Shown here in pieces: positions 1-10,604 of a stretch of DNA of 64,000 nt. Made by a program: the position numbers and the translations under genes. Numbering within the stretch: the stretch's first letter is position 1; every line of letters begins with the position of its first letter. Source of the stretch: Agriotes lineatus (taxonomy: Eukaryota; Arthropoda; Insecta; Coleoptera; Elateridae); assembly GCA_940337035.1 (NCBI GenBank), contig CALNHX010003636.1, positions 62,001-126,000 of the forward strand, in the 5' to 3' direction. The notes below the pieces were generated by a model. That model was not told where the DNA came from, did not search any database, and worked only from the letters and a program-made list of their open reading frames with translations.

Positions 1-81
1 CTAGGTAAAATATTGCGTAGTTACTTGAACTTTATCCACAGGATATTTAAAAGTTTCAAATTTGTATCTTGATTTATTATT

Positions 82-1612
82 TAATAATAATAATAATAAT
101 CACTTTATTACCATGTAAAAAAACAAAATCTAAATACAATAATTTAAAAAAAACTGGTAATCACAAGGCGAGATTCAGGTGGGTATAGGTAAATATCCTA
201 TACCCTCCGATCTTCCACCTAACCTTGAATTAAAAGATAATTAACACCAAAACATAATCTTTTGCCTAATTCTACTTGACGTAAATACTAAAAGAAGATA
301 AATATTAATATCCTGTGGCGACGCAGTTGAAAATAGTAAAAAAAATTTAATATTTAAAAGAACACTAATTAAACACATTATATATAAGCAACATTGCCAC
401 AATGTTTATAATAAAAAAAGGTAAAGTAAATATATACATATATATATATACACACACATAATTGCCAGTACAAAAAATGTTCACACTGTCTCTGAAACAA
501 TTCACATCGTAACTTAAGTTTAAATTGCACTGGACTATATATTTCATAGAGTTTTGGTAAGCTATTGTACATATGATATACTTGAAAAGAAAATAATCGC
601 TCGAAACAAGCAGCAGAATATAGCGGAGGCGAAATTAGGCCTCTAAATCGAGTAGAAAGGTTATGTACATCTGTTCTAAAAGTGATCTTATTATATAAGT
701 ATGGTGGTTTTTTATAAAGAATTATTTGATGAAAAAGACACAGACACTAATATTCTACGATTTTGCATTGTTAACCATCCAGCATCAGCCAATTTATATG
801 ATATATGATCGTACTTTCTAATGCCATATATAAAACGTAAGCATGCATTTTGAACTTTTTGAATTCGTTGTGCAGTTGCATTATCTATTGCTGAATGATA
901 TACAGCTGTACAATAATTAAATTGAGATAAAACAAATGCTTCACAAATTCTCTTTTTGATTTCGATATTTAAATAGGATCTATTAGGATATAACTTTCTG
1001 AGGAATTTATAAGCTTGGTCAATATATCTGGCAATCTGGTCTTTATATCTAAAAGTGTTGTCCAATATTACACAAAGACTTTTGCATTTATCAACAATAG
1101 AAATTGGAACATTATCCATAGTGACTCTTATAGTAGCAGCCAAGTCTTTACAAGCATTTTTATTTCCAAAAAGAACAACAGCAGATTAATCGGGATTAAT
1201 ATTTAGTGAATGCTGAATAGATGTATCGTACACATACTGTAAACCATAATTTATTTCCTCCACTGCTGCATCCAGGCGAGATATATGAAGAGAATGGTAT
1301 AGCTGAGTGTCATCTGCATATATATGTATTTTAGAAAATTTAACACGTTTTATAAAGATTGATGTATGTATTGAAAATAACAGTGGACCTAAAATCGATC
1401 CCTGTGGCACCCCTTGAGTGATCGACAGCTGATCGGACACAACATTATCTAGTTTAACAATTTGCGTCCGATTACTTAGATAGCTAGTCATTAACGATAG
1501 CGTATTCCTTCATATACCAATGTAATTCAGGATAGTAAATAAAGTGCCATGGTTAACCGTATCGAATGCTTTACTATAGTCAAGTAAAACTTGTGTAGGT
1601 ACCGTTGCTCGT
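82..1612 (-). mobile_element. 5'-truncated Jockey-like non-LTR retrotransposon (RT 3' half)
   Basis: Minus-strand reverse transcriptase of a non-LTR retrotransposon. A stretch near 1500-1612 reads LLDYSKAFDTVNHG, the segment at 1186-1491 contains VPQGSILGPLLF and the catalytic YADD, and 712-1143 is the RT C-terminal region. The frame is broken between these pieces, so no functional protein is expected. The non-coding 3' end (105-710) finishes in a TAA/TTA microsatellite at 82-104, typical of elements that end in a simple repeat rather than poly(A). The 5' side stops abruptly near 1612, as in an incomplete target-primed copy. The sequence just before the tail (CTCGCCTTGTGA) recurs near 22460, pointing to a second copy of the same family. 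The clade assignment is from general motif style and is moderately sure. Confidence 0.85.
421..462. repeat. TA/CA dinucleotide microsatellite
   Basis: A run of alternating TA steps followed by CA steps lies in the 3' untranslated part of the minus-strand retrotransposon. Simple repeat, no function inferred. Confidence 0.8.
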
Positions 1613-1662
1613 AAGTGCAAGCGCTTTGTTTTTGCCTGACTACTGATAAATAAAACACAGAA

Positions 1663-2985
1663 AAATGGCGGATAAGCGTACGAGAAGAATGAAGAAAATT
1701 GAACACGGAAAGGAAGAGGAGCATTAAGCCGAAGAAGTAAGTGAAGTACCCGAACAACCGGCGTGAGAAGAACAACATGGGGATCAAGCTAAGGAACAGC
1801 AGCCCAAGCTGCAAAGCAAGCGATCGAATGAAGTGGAATAATGGAAGCAATAATACAAATGCAGCATGAAGCAGAAGAGCGGGACAAGAAAAATAAAATC
1901 GATTCCGAAGAACGGGAGAAAAGAATACTTGAGACAAACAAAAAGGAATCAGAAGAACGTGAGAAAAGATTACTTGAGGCAAATAAAATCGAAGCTGAAG
2001 AACGCGATAGAAAGTTACAGGAAGAATGTGCAGGAATTAAAACAAGATTTGAAGCAAGAAGCAGAAGAAAGAGAAACTAGTGGGTATAATCACACCAATT
2101 TGATGGTTGAGGGTTTAAAGCAAGAGTTAGTAAGGATGCAACAAGATAACAAACAAGAGTTGGAAGTTAAAATTGATGGCCTACAGGGAAAATTAGAAAC
2201 ATTTAAGGACACAACCAAAGAAGAGATAAGACACAGTTGGTAGAAGAAGCGATCGGACAGAGAGGAGAGGAAATTAAGGACAGGATAAAGGGTGTTGAAA
2301 ATAAGACACAGGAACAACTAGCACAACATAAAGAAAGGTTTGAATTTGGGTTAATCAGTCTCGAGACAAAAACAGACGGACAGTGGGTCAAGATACAAGA
2401 GGGACAGAGCCGAAACGCACACCACATTGCCCTGGTCGATAATAGGATCACGAGAGAAATACAAGGGGTACATGATAGGCTTGAACAGGTACAGGAACTC
2501 CCGGCAAGCGCGATGCCTACTAGCCTGAACAACGAAATGATACCCAAGTTCGAAGAGAGGAACGGCGAGTTGCCTACGATCTTCCTAGCAAAGCTAGACG
2601 ACCTAATGCGAACCATACCGACGGAATGCCGAAAGCTCCAAATAATAAACATGGCTATGAGAAACAACGCCGAGATATGGCACAGCATCATCAAGTGCAA
2701 GTAAGTACACGACGTACAACGAATTTAAGGAGTTGTTTACACAGCAATATTGGAGCAACTCACACCAGGCCCAAGTAAGGACAGAGCTCACATCCGGCCA
2801 ATACATCGATAGAGGAGGTTCCAGGGAGATCTACGTGATGCACCGGCATAACAAGGCCCAATACCTGACCCCACGATTAACGGAGGAGGAGATAATACAG
2901 CATTTATCCCGACATTTGGAGGCCGAGATCACTAGGGCAGTAGCGGTCTTGCAAACGGTGTCCATCTTGGTTAACACTTGACCTA
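1663..2985 (+). pseudogene. Gag relic of a Gypsy-type LTR element (MADK start, coiled coil, capsid-like C end)
   Basis: A broken plus-strand coding region starts MADKRTRRMKK at 1663 and continues in several frames. It has long Glu/Lys/Arg-rich coiled-coil segments (1841-2243) and then a globular part (2480-2975) with the layout of a retrotransposon capsid: a segment with FEERNGELPTIFLAKLD, a break near 2704, then FTQQYWSNSHQAQVR and a cluster ending near TRAV. I assign it to gag from this arrangement; no protease, RT or LTR was found beside it. At least three frame breaks show it is dead. A similar MADK coiled-coil relic lies on the other strand at 7077-7838. It could alternatively be a domesticated-gag remnant, which I think less likely. 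Confidence 0.6.
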
Positions 2986-3236
2986 ATTTCAGAATTTTCG
3001 ATTGTGCGCGTTAAGCTAAAGCGGAGAACAGATCCGTATTAACTAATTTCAATAAATTATGCATTCAAAGGTGAACCAAACCGAGACGAGCAATTGCTTT
3101 ACCGAAATGTGAGCTAGCGTTTTTATTTGATTAGTTGAAGATAAATAATATATTATAAAGGGCATACAACTATTTATTTTAGCTATCAATTTACAAGTAG
3201 CTTTTAATCACCCTGAGATTTGATAACACGAATACA

Positions 3237-3374
3237 AAATAGTATATTACGTAACGAGAGTTGTAAAGAACATATTACGTACAAGTGGATGAATTACATA
3301 CGAGCGACGAAGGAGCGAGTAATGTAAATCCACGCGTACGTAATCTCTTTACAACTCGAGTAATGTACTATACT
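3237..3374. repeat. Foldback palindrome P1
   Basis: Imperfect inverted repeat of about 138 bp. The left arm (GTATATTACGTAACGAGAGT and onward) pairs with the right arm across a CpG-rich centre GAGCGACGAAGGAGCGAG. It sits just downstream of the tyrosine recombinase gene. It has the same architecture as P2-P11 but different sequence. Confidence 0.75.
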
Positions 3375-3497
3375 TTTTCTACTAGCATACATCTTATAAT
3401 TCACAATTTATTAGAATAGTCTTGAAACGAGTGCAATTTTTAAATAAAAAAAACGTGTAGTGGTGCATCTGGTTTCACTAACACTTGACGTAACACA

Positions 3498-4643
3498 TTA
3501 TTTTTTAGTATAGTAATTATAATTGATTGTGTAATTATGGCACTTTTTTAATATTAATGGTCTAGACGAAGCATTGTGTGATAGGACAGTTGTAGATGTT
3601 GTTGGTCTGTTTTCCTCGACTGTATACTTAAAATTTTGCTCCAGAGAAGTTGAACCTACTGCTTCCATTATTTTATCTGCAGTTTCAGTTTGGTTGAAAA
3701 GAGAATTATCTACGTAACCTTCTGCTACCGTCGAAGATCGCCAACCTCCATGGCGCTTTAGGGCTAGTATATCTCCACCAGCATTTACGAGGAGGGTGGC
3801 CGATGTTCTTCGAAAACAATGGCTTGTATACGCAGAAAGATTTTCTAGCTTTAGATACTGTGCAATTTGCTTTGGGACACTGCCAATCTTATTTATTCCC
3901 ACAACTTGCTTCGTGCACCTGCCTTTCTGGTAATTCATAAAGAATTGTGTGATGCTTGTGTCCTTAAGTTCACGGCGAATGTCTAAGTATCTTTTACAGA
4001 CATTGTAGAAGGCTCCAGATATAACAAATGATCTTTCAATTTTTGTCTTGCTGATGGGAATATTTACAAGAAATTTGTTTCCTAAATCTTTGACATCTGT
4101 AATTTTCAAATTCTTCAACTCTTGTTTGCGACAGGCTCCGCTTATTCCGATAATTAGAACAGTCTGCAATAAATAATAATTAATCTAAAAGATTTTTTTT
4201 ATTTGGGTATTTATTACTTTTCTGAGCAGAAAATTGAGATCGGGAGGGTCTTTCATAAATGTATTAACTTGAGCAGCCGTTAAAGTCTTGGATTTTTTGC
4301 TTCTAAAGCCATCGGATTGTCTTTTCAAAAAAGATCTTAATTTGGGATAGTTTGCAATATTGAGGTTATGTTTTACTGTTAAAACACTTTGCAGTATCGA
4401 ATATATGGCCCAAAGAGGCGAAGGTTTGAATTGTTTGCTTATTTCGCCAAAATGGGCCAATACAACATTTTCAGAAAAAGACTGAATACTGCTTTTTAAG
4501 CGCCACTCCATGAATTTGCGATAAACATCTTCGTACCGCGCTTTGGACTTCTCCGGGAGCAGACTGGCTGCGGTGTGTTCTGCTAGTTGCCTGATTTCTG
4601 GGAGCGTCCCTGCAATTTCTTCATCACAGTCACTTTCACTCAT
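3498..4643 (-). CDS. Crypton-like tyrosine recombinase, two exons, apparently intact
   Basis: Exon 1 is 4643-4218 (142 codons), the intron 4217-4164 (54 nt, GTAATA...TTGCAG) and exon 2 4163-3498 including the stop; the junction is in phase 0, giving about 363 residues. Exon 1 (from MSESDCDEE) has a helical core-binding region with SKARYEDVYRKFMEW. Exon 2 is the catalytic domain: Arg in ISGACRKQEL, the HxxR-type box SHCFRRTSATLL, and HGGW followed by the tyrosine nucleophile in AEGYVDN. This is the R-H-R-H/W-Y set of tyrosine recombinases, which cut and rejoin DNA through a phosphotyrosine link. Insect relatives are Crypton transposons or genes derived from them. No frameshift or stop is seen, unlike nearly every other mobile gene here. 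A residue-level check of all catalytic positions needs an alignment. Confidence 0.8.
4164..4217 (-). other. 54-nt GT-AG intron in the tyrosine recombinase gene
   Basis: Minus-strand donor AAA|GTAATA and acceptor TATTGCAG|ACTG. Removing it keeps the frame (phase 0) and brings a hydrophobic helix directly onto the GACR catalytic box. Without splicing the frame hits stops. Length is typical of short insect introns. Confidence 0.75.
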
Positions 4644-4730
4644 TTTAATAATAAATAATTAAGTTTAATACAACAAAATACCGCGTTATGAATTCAACAA
4701 CGTCAAATGTCAAATTATTTTTTCTCGTGG

Positions 4731-4820
4731 CCTAAAGTTCCGTCGCCTAAACGTACGCGCGCCTAATAGCGCCCGCGTCTAAAGGCTTCGCGCCTAAAAG
4801 CACGCGCCTAAACGTCCCTT
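4731..4820. repeat. Degenerate tandem repeat with CCTAAA core, upstream of the recombinase
   Basis: Six consecutive 14-16-bp units start with CCTAAA or a one-base variant (CCTAAT, TCTAAA) and end in CG-rich variable tails (for example CCTAAACGTACGCGCG, TCTAAAGGCTTCGCG). They begin about 90 bp upstream of the recombinase start codon and are far richer in CpG than the surroundings. A regulatory role is only a guess. Confidence 0.7.
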
Positions 4821-4869
4821 TCCGACTATTTGGCCACTCAACCACTTGCCTACCGCGATGTGACAGTGC

Positions 4870-5533
4870 ACCATCGTGCTAATAAAACATGTGCTGGACG
4901 ATGTTGACAGGCACGTCTTCTATTAAGTTCAAAAGATTGTTTTCAAGAAAATGTCTGTACATGTTTGCATTTAAACAATCGTTCATAATCTGCAGTTCGG
5001 ACGAATTGTTGAAGATACTGCCTCAAACATATTTAGTAAAACGTCGCTGAAAATGTCGCATTCGTATCTAGTGTGGATTTTGTAATTCCATCTTTCGTGC
5101 CTGTAGCTTCATAAGATCATAAAATATGAGTAATAAAATCAGGACCTCGAACCACTTCTTGCAAAAGCCACTGGCAAATATTAAACGCTCCTGCAAGTGA
5201 TAGGGATGCAGCATTTCTCTGTTTATTACGCGCCATACAAAAATACAAAAAGTTGTAAATATTTTGATACACGCCGGGTGCTTGTGCTAGGATCATTAAG
5301 AACAGCATCAACAACATCTTCGTCCTGTATTCTCACTTCACGAGGGCGCATATTCCTTTGTGGAGCAGGGTTGTCGGTGTTTCTAAGTCTCTGAAAAGAG
5401 TTGGTAAATACTCTATGATCAGGGTGACGCCAGTTTGGGTATCTTTCCTGATACACTCTTGCTGCTTGTCGTGCGATACCATTCCACAAATCCATATACG
5501 AAGACAATAGCACTCTTGTGTTGCAAAATTCAT
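4870..5533 (-). pseudogene. Decayed mariner/Tc-like transposase with N-terminal DUF4817-type helix-turn-helix
   Basis: Minus-strand relic. 5513-5226 reads as an N-terminal DNA-binding region: AARVYQERYPNWRHPDHRVF, then a block with NPAPQRNMRPREVR and DPSTSTRRVSKYL. This is the DUF4817-type HTH pattern found on many insect DDE transposases. 5317-5117 continues with FNICQWLLQEVV and PDFITHIL, the segment that precedes the first catalytic Asp. Below 5117 only scattered similarity remains (a LDTNATFSATF-like stretch near 5045-5075). Several frame breaks; dead. The C-terminal end of a transposase of the same general kind is preserved in the snap-back element at 33933-34663. Confidence 0.65.
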
Positions 5534-5661
5534 GATGAAGATTTGAAGTTTTGTAGAGCGACTAGAACTGACAACTAGCTGACAAGTATTCTGTTTAAGA
5601 TAATGACTACTGCGGTTTTTAATTTCGATTTTTTGTTTAATTTATTAATTAACCATCAAAA

Positions 5662-5840
5662 GTCGGGCTTAGTAGCTCAGTAGTTAAGCATGATCTAAGT
5701 CGCGAGTTCGATTCCTGGCCCCGGTGAGGTTTTTAAGAATAAAAATGCGGATTAAACCTTCTTACAGAATGCTATCATTCGAAAATTATGTAAAGCCTTA
5801 GGTTTCATGTTACTACGTAGCCAAGGCATAATAGATATCT
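5662..5840 (+). repeat. tRNA-derived SINE (candidate)
   Basis: A Pol III type 2 promoter is visible: A box TAGCTCAGTAG at 5673-5683 and B box GAGTTCGATTCC at 5704-5715. They lie inside a tRNA-like head that does not close into a full acceptor stem. A non-tRNA body of about 130 bp follows. I see no clear tail; the 3' side runs into the A-rich end of the neighbouring TIR element. A SINE fits better than a working tRNA gene. Confidence 0.6.
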
Positions 5841-5843
5841 ACC

Positions 5844-6402
5844 TAAAAAAAATTTAGTCCTGATTTTTGTCTCAAAGGTTTCTTAGTACTGTAGAAGCGA
5901 CCCTTTAAAACTCTCCGCCTCTGGGGTGCGGGCGTCGTATCTAGGAAGCCTTGGCAGTAGTTAAAAATCTTCTGTTGTTCAGGTAAAGTGCCTTTTTTGT
6001 TTTGAACACGAAACAACAGTATTAAAAAAAGTTGTTCAGAATATAAAACTATGGCGCCACGCAAAATTGCAGAAAGATCGAATGACTTTAATGATACCGT
6101 ATTTATTGGAAGAAATTGCAAAAATGTTTCTCATACACACGGTTTTATAAAAGTAGGGCAATATTTCTGAAATTTTACAGCAGGTTATAGTTTTACATTA
6201 TGAATAACTTCTTTTAATAACATTTTTCCGTAATATGAACAGATAAGGTACTTTATCATGATTTTTTCTAATAACACGCAGTTTCTTCGTCTGCTTCTTG
6301 CTCCAAAAAACTACGACGCCGGCACCCTAGAAACGGGAACTTTTAAGGAGTCGCTCCTAGGGTACTAAGGAACATTTCTGCCAAAAATCAGGATTTTTTT
6401 TA
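5844..6402. mobile_element. Non-autonomous DNA transposon with ~90-bp terminal inverted repeats
   Basis: About 560 bp. The first ~90 bp (from TAAAAAAAAT with CCTGATTTTTG to GGGCGTCGTA) recur inverted at the right end (TACGACGCCGG to CAAAAATCAGGATTTTTTTTA) with roughly 75-80% agreement by eye. The interior has no recognisable coding sequence. The A/T-rich outer ends prevent a firm call of the target duplication. It abuts the SINE body on its left. Confidence 0.7.
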
Positions 6403-7060
6403 ATATTTCCTTTAACATTTGTTTAATATGCCTGGGCTAACGATATGTAGCATGCTCGGCGTTAGAGCTCCTTAGTCTTGGCAAAAATCTAAGTAGCACT
6501 TTGACCATATGGCCACAGCAGTCGGTGTCCAAGGCACCTGATACTCCGCATGCTTGGACATCGTCCATAACAAACAAACAAATGCAAGTGGTTTTTCCCC
6601 AGTGTGAACGTTAATTAGCTGATTATCTTACGGAAACGTTTAACGACAAATGTTCATATACAATTTTTTACTTAAAAACTCTCATCAATCATCTGACGAA
6701 GTTTGTATCCGACCGTTTAGGTCACCCAGTATAGAACAATTTGTAAAAATAGTAAGAAACTCTAGAACTCCTTGGAGTGCAACGGAAACTTGTAAAAAAT
6801 AACATTTCTTAAACTTGTGGTGCAAACTTCACAGAGGTGTCTTCTCGCCTGTAGCTCGTCTCAAATAATCCTTTAGTTCGTTCATTTTGTGTCTAATTTT
6901 AAGTTTAACGATCTTCTTTGTATTTTCTTTGTACTTATTTACTTTAGGTGTTAAATGATTAGTTTTACATTGTAATTCTTATTTAATCTTTAATTGGATT
7001 GGATGAAACCTTCTCCTAGAAGTATATAGCAAATTTTCGTTGCCTGTACCTAGCTGTTTT
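6403..7060. other. No gene seen
   Basis: A+T-rich sequence without a supported reading frame. A stretch at 6425-6575 is higher in GC and looks like repeat debris (it ends in short CAAA-type repeats), but I cannot assign it. Confidence 0.5.
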
Positions 7061-7076
7061 TGCTTTTCTTGAAATC

Positions 7077-7838
7077 CAATCCTAACTTTCGTCCATATTA
7101 TTTATTTTCTTCATCATCGGATATTAATTCTTGTCTGAACTTGTCTTTTAGCTCTTGTGTATTTTGTTTATCTTCTTTACCAAGCTACTGTATAAATTCT
7201 CCTATATTTTGGCTATTTGCATCTTTATTTTTATTGTTACCTTCATTCTTCCTCTTATTTAAAATTACTCAATTTTTTATTTATGTTTATTTGCAATAGT
7301 AATAACTATTTATTTTTTACTTGAATTTTGTTGAACACTTCTTTAAATGTTCTGTGTGTGTTTGTAGCTGGCGATGCTTTTGTTTTGCTTTTAATCTTAG
7401 CCTATCTTTTTCTGCACCTACTTTAAACTCTTGCACAGTTTTTTCTGCCTTTGTGTCTAATTCTTGCAGCTCGCCTTTTAATTTTTCTCTGAATAACTGC
7501 ACATTCTTTTCTTTTTTTAGATGAAGTTTTCTTTCAACTATTGTATATTTTGTTTATGTTTTTTTAACTTTTGTCTTAACACTTCCTTGGTGTCTAATAT
7601 CCTGTTCTAATTTTTTACATAGTTTGTTCCATTGCGTATCTTGTTTTAACGACTTTAACATTTCCGTCACTAGTCTCGAGTCCAATTGTTCTTTACTTCC
7701 TTGTTGTTGAATTTTTGGTTGATTTCTTTGTTTTATTTCTTGTTCTGTCGTACCTACCTCAACTTTATCCACTGCTTCTTTTTCCTCATCCTTGCCGTTT
7801 TCCTCCTTTCTTTCCTCTTCTCAGTTTCCCCTTATACT
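7077..7838 (-). pseudogene. Second MADK-type gag relic (coiled coil)
   Basis: On the minus strand a frame starts MADKYKGKLRRGKK near 7838, shifts frame within about 20 codons, and continues as highly charged sequence: DKVEVGTTEQEIKQRNQ (7772-7554), ELQELDTKAEKTVQEFKVG (7502-7317) and EDKQNTQELKDKFRQEL near 7190-7120. The MADK start followed by a Lys/Glu/Gln coiled coil matches the plus-strand relic at 1663, so I read both as N-terminal halves of gag from related LTR elements. Nothing of pol is present. Fragmentary and dead; a host coiled-coil pseudogene is the alternative. Confidence 0.45.
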
Positions 7839-7869
7839 TATCTGCCATATCTCACCTCGGTTGATACCC

Positions 7870-8690
7870 AAATATAGCAACACAAATGGCGAATACATAT
7901 TTTACCACAAGCAATACTGACTATTATTTTTTTATATTGTTCATATGTGTCATAGATAGAAAATATGCATAGCTACTCATAACTCCCTTTTCAAATTATT
8001 TCTCCCTGACTCTCATGGTAACCATGCTACTACAAACAAAGTCTTAGCAACCATACGTTCAGGCAATCCTTGATGTTACTTACATATCCTTAGTTTAAAT
8101 GTACTTATAACATTTTTTAATTTCATACTATTCTTACTAATATTCTAGTAAATAATATACTGTATGTACCACTGGAGATATTCATGTTTTTTACCTTTGG
8201 TTCATTTGCGGACCTCAAAAAATATATATTCGTATCTCCATTAATGCATAGATATATATTATTTTATTTATAATAATTGACCAGTCAGATATTTATAACT
8301 ATACAAATTATCTGCTGCACCTGAATCTTGTGATCATCTATTTGATTCGAGTATTTCAATATTGTCTTAGGTAATAAACAATCGTCTTGTTATTATTTTA
8401 CCATAAAGCAGTTTGCTCCTCTATTAGCATTTAAGAATAAATATTCCCAGCTATTATTTCATATAATTTTCATAAATCATTATTTTGATCTGCCTTGCTT
8501 TGGCTGCACCATTTATTTCAAGCTGTCTACTTTTATTAATGCAATGTTATTAGATATTTATATTCAATGAAGAAATTATAACCGTTATTTGTTATAAAAA
8601 TTTCTATCATCTACTTTCGCATAAGCTTTACATTATCATTTTGACTTAACCCAACATATGTGTGGGTATGTACTTCTTTAAAATAGCTGT
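7870..8690. other. No gene seen
   Basis: A+T-rich sequence with no supported frame, RNA gene or repeat that I can define. Confidence 0.5.
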
Positions 8691-8695
8691 AACCC

Positions 8696-9720
8696 GTGTT
8701 ACGGTATTAAAATAACTTAGCGACACCCACGCGAGGTGAGGATCGCACGACTGGTTAAGTCCGGGAAAGGATGGCACGCTTGGACTGAGATTCGTTAAAA
8801 CAGGCTAAAGGCCTCGGCTGAAACGCTCAGGGAGTTGGGCGTGGTTCAAACGGTACGTCAGTGGTCAAGCGTGGCGTGACATGAACGGGGTAAATCAAAA
8901 ATAGAAGGGCGCCACCAAGTCTGTCTCTAAGTATACTCGTGTAACCGCACCTGGACGGTTAGACGGGACGGAAAGTACACTGGGTACTACTTCATGAAAG
9001 TACTCGAGAAATATCGAGCTCAGATTACAAATTCGACAAATAGGTGCTTGCGTTACTAATTCGGGTAAGTACTGCCACTGCGAGGGCGTTGCCAGACCTA
9101 CCTGCACACTCCAACGCTCAAGTTCCGTTGCACTTCGATCTTGACACTAGTTGTTTAATCTGGAAAGAGCATGCAGAGGTCGTACACAATAATACATCTC
9201 TTAATCACATATGTACCTATTGACTGACGTTACAACAAAGAATCAAAGGAGCAACGAATATGTCGCCTTAAATCCACGTAGGGCTTGAATTAGTGCCCCC
9301 AGCTGGAGTTCATGCGCTAATACTAGAACACACAAATCCATCAAACGTTCAATACCAAAACAACAGACCCTGGTCGACCCGTTAAGCGAATTGCCGAACG
9401 TTATTGGTTAAATATGAATAATAAATACGGCCGAGGCCCACTACTTTACAGCGACCGTGTCGCGGGGTGAAGCCAAACGCAGAACAAATAGTTAATTATC
9501 GGTGAAGGTGCCAGGAGCACATAAATTGGCAGTAATTGCATCGCTTAATTGGACGTACACAAACCAAAGGTTCAATGTTAAAAGAAACACATAAATTTAC
9601 AACACAGTAATGGTTACTTTTAGTTCAGATACAAACAACGATTGATTTGCAAGTAAGAGCGATCAAAGTGCATCGTCCACAACGACAAATTCGCGTAATT
9701 GGATCACGCACTACACAGCT
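8696..9720 (+). repeat. LTR-like repeat, copy 1 (starts TGTTACGG)
   Basis: Begins TGTTACGGTATTAAAA and is matched, inverted, by 30653 down to about 29820. Matching blocks include the GACACCC start, a GGACGGTTAGACG block near 8952, GCCACTGCG near 9070, CCAGCTGGAG near 9300 and a GATCAAAGTGCATCG block near 9660. Sequence to the left of TGTTACGG differs between the copies, so this is a true end. The TG start, and a TATATA box in copy 2, suggest a long solo LTR. I cannot place its 3' end exactly or find a target duplication. A DNA transposon end is the alternative. Confidence 0.55.
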
Positions 9721-10207
9721 GATTGCTCGCGCAAGTGAGCCTGCGCCACGGCGCAGACCATAACGACAAACTCACTTGATTTTTTCGCGCCCAAAGCTAT
9801 GAATCACAAACGCCCGAAGCATTTCGATTTACAACAATGGCGGCCGGAAATATGGTAATTTCATAGGCTGCTACATGCATGACAATTCAGTCACTCTGCG
9901 AGCGACAAGTTAGACACAGAACCATTAATACACACATGGTAGTAAGTTCAGATCGTAAGCAAAATAGCTACTTGGTTACACAATATCTTAAAATAGTACC
10001 TGTGTTTGTTTGACGTCTCCTGAGCGGGGGCGGTACGAAAGCATTTCCTTTGGTAACGAATCCCCCGGACGACGGAGTTTATTTTGAATTGGTCACACAC
10101 ATGCGCTGGGTACAACGAGGGAATTACGGGCACTCTGCGCGTCCTGCTAACAAATACCCCAAGACCAGTGGGGAATGAAGGAACACTTCATAACGACATC
10201 GCTGGAC
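9721..10207. other. No gene seen; flank between LTR-like repeat and Gypsy LTR
   Basis: Moderately GC-rich sequence with no supported coding region. It may be the distal part of the repeat that starts at 8696, but the match to copy 2 fades here. Confidence 0.4.
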
Positions 10208-10604
10208 GCGGCCCTTGGAAAACCCCAGGAAAAAAGACACTCCACAAGTACGTGCGTCGCACTTTCTAACTTTCAGTCGACTCCCCTCTGCTTGCAAAAC
10301 ATGCGAAGGTCTACCAACCGCGTATCCACGCGGAGCCTTAGCCAATCAAGAGGCGTAAGCTTCGGCGGAAATAACTGGATTTACGCGCGCAAACGGTGAT
10401 AAAGGGTGGCCCAAGATGATCGAAGCGGGGCAGCCGCGTCGATATACAGGGTATTCGGATTCAAATAAACAAGAAGTAATCTTGCGTCTGTGAGTTTTTG
10501 TGATAAAAGTTAAAAATGTTGGAATCAGATTTGAAGTACAGATAGGCTGTACAGAATGCTTAAATGGTCAGTTTTGTTGCTGAAGGTTACAAAATGGTTT
10601 AATA
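10208..10604 (-). repeat. 3' LTR of the Gypsy element
   Basis: Matches 15911-16302 in the same orientation with scattered substitutions, e.g. through GGAAAACCCCAGG, CGTATCCACGCGGAGCCTTA and GATATACAGGGTATTCGG. The outer (left) end is not sharply defined. Confidence 0.8.

Noticed and set aside
365..572. Two minus-strand small frames
   Set aside because: They lie in the A/T-rich 3' UTR and microsatellite of the retrotransposon.
5662..5733. Functional tRNA gene
   Set aside because: A and B boxes are present but the ends do not pair into an acceptor stem and no anticodon arm closes; a SINE head is more likely.
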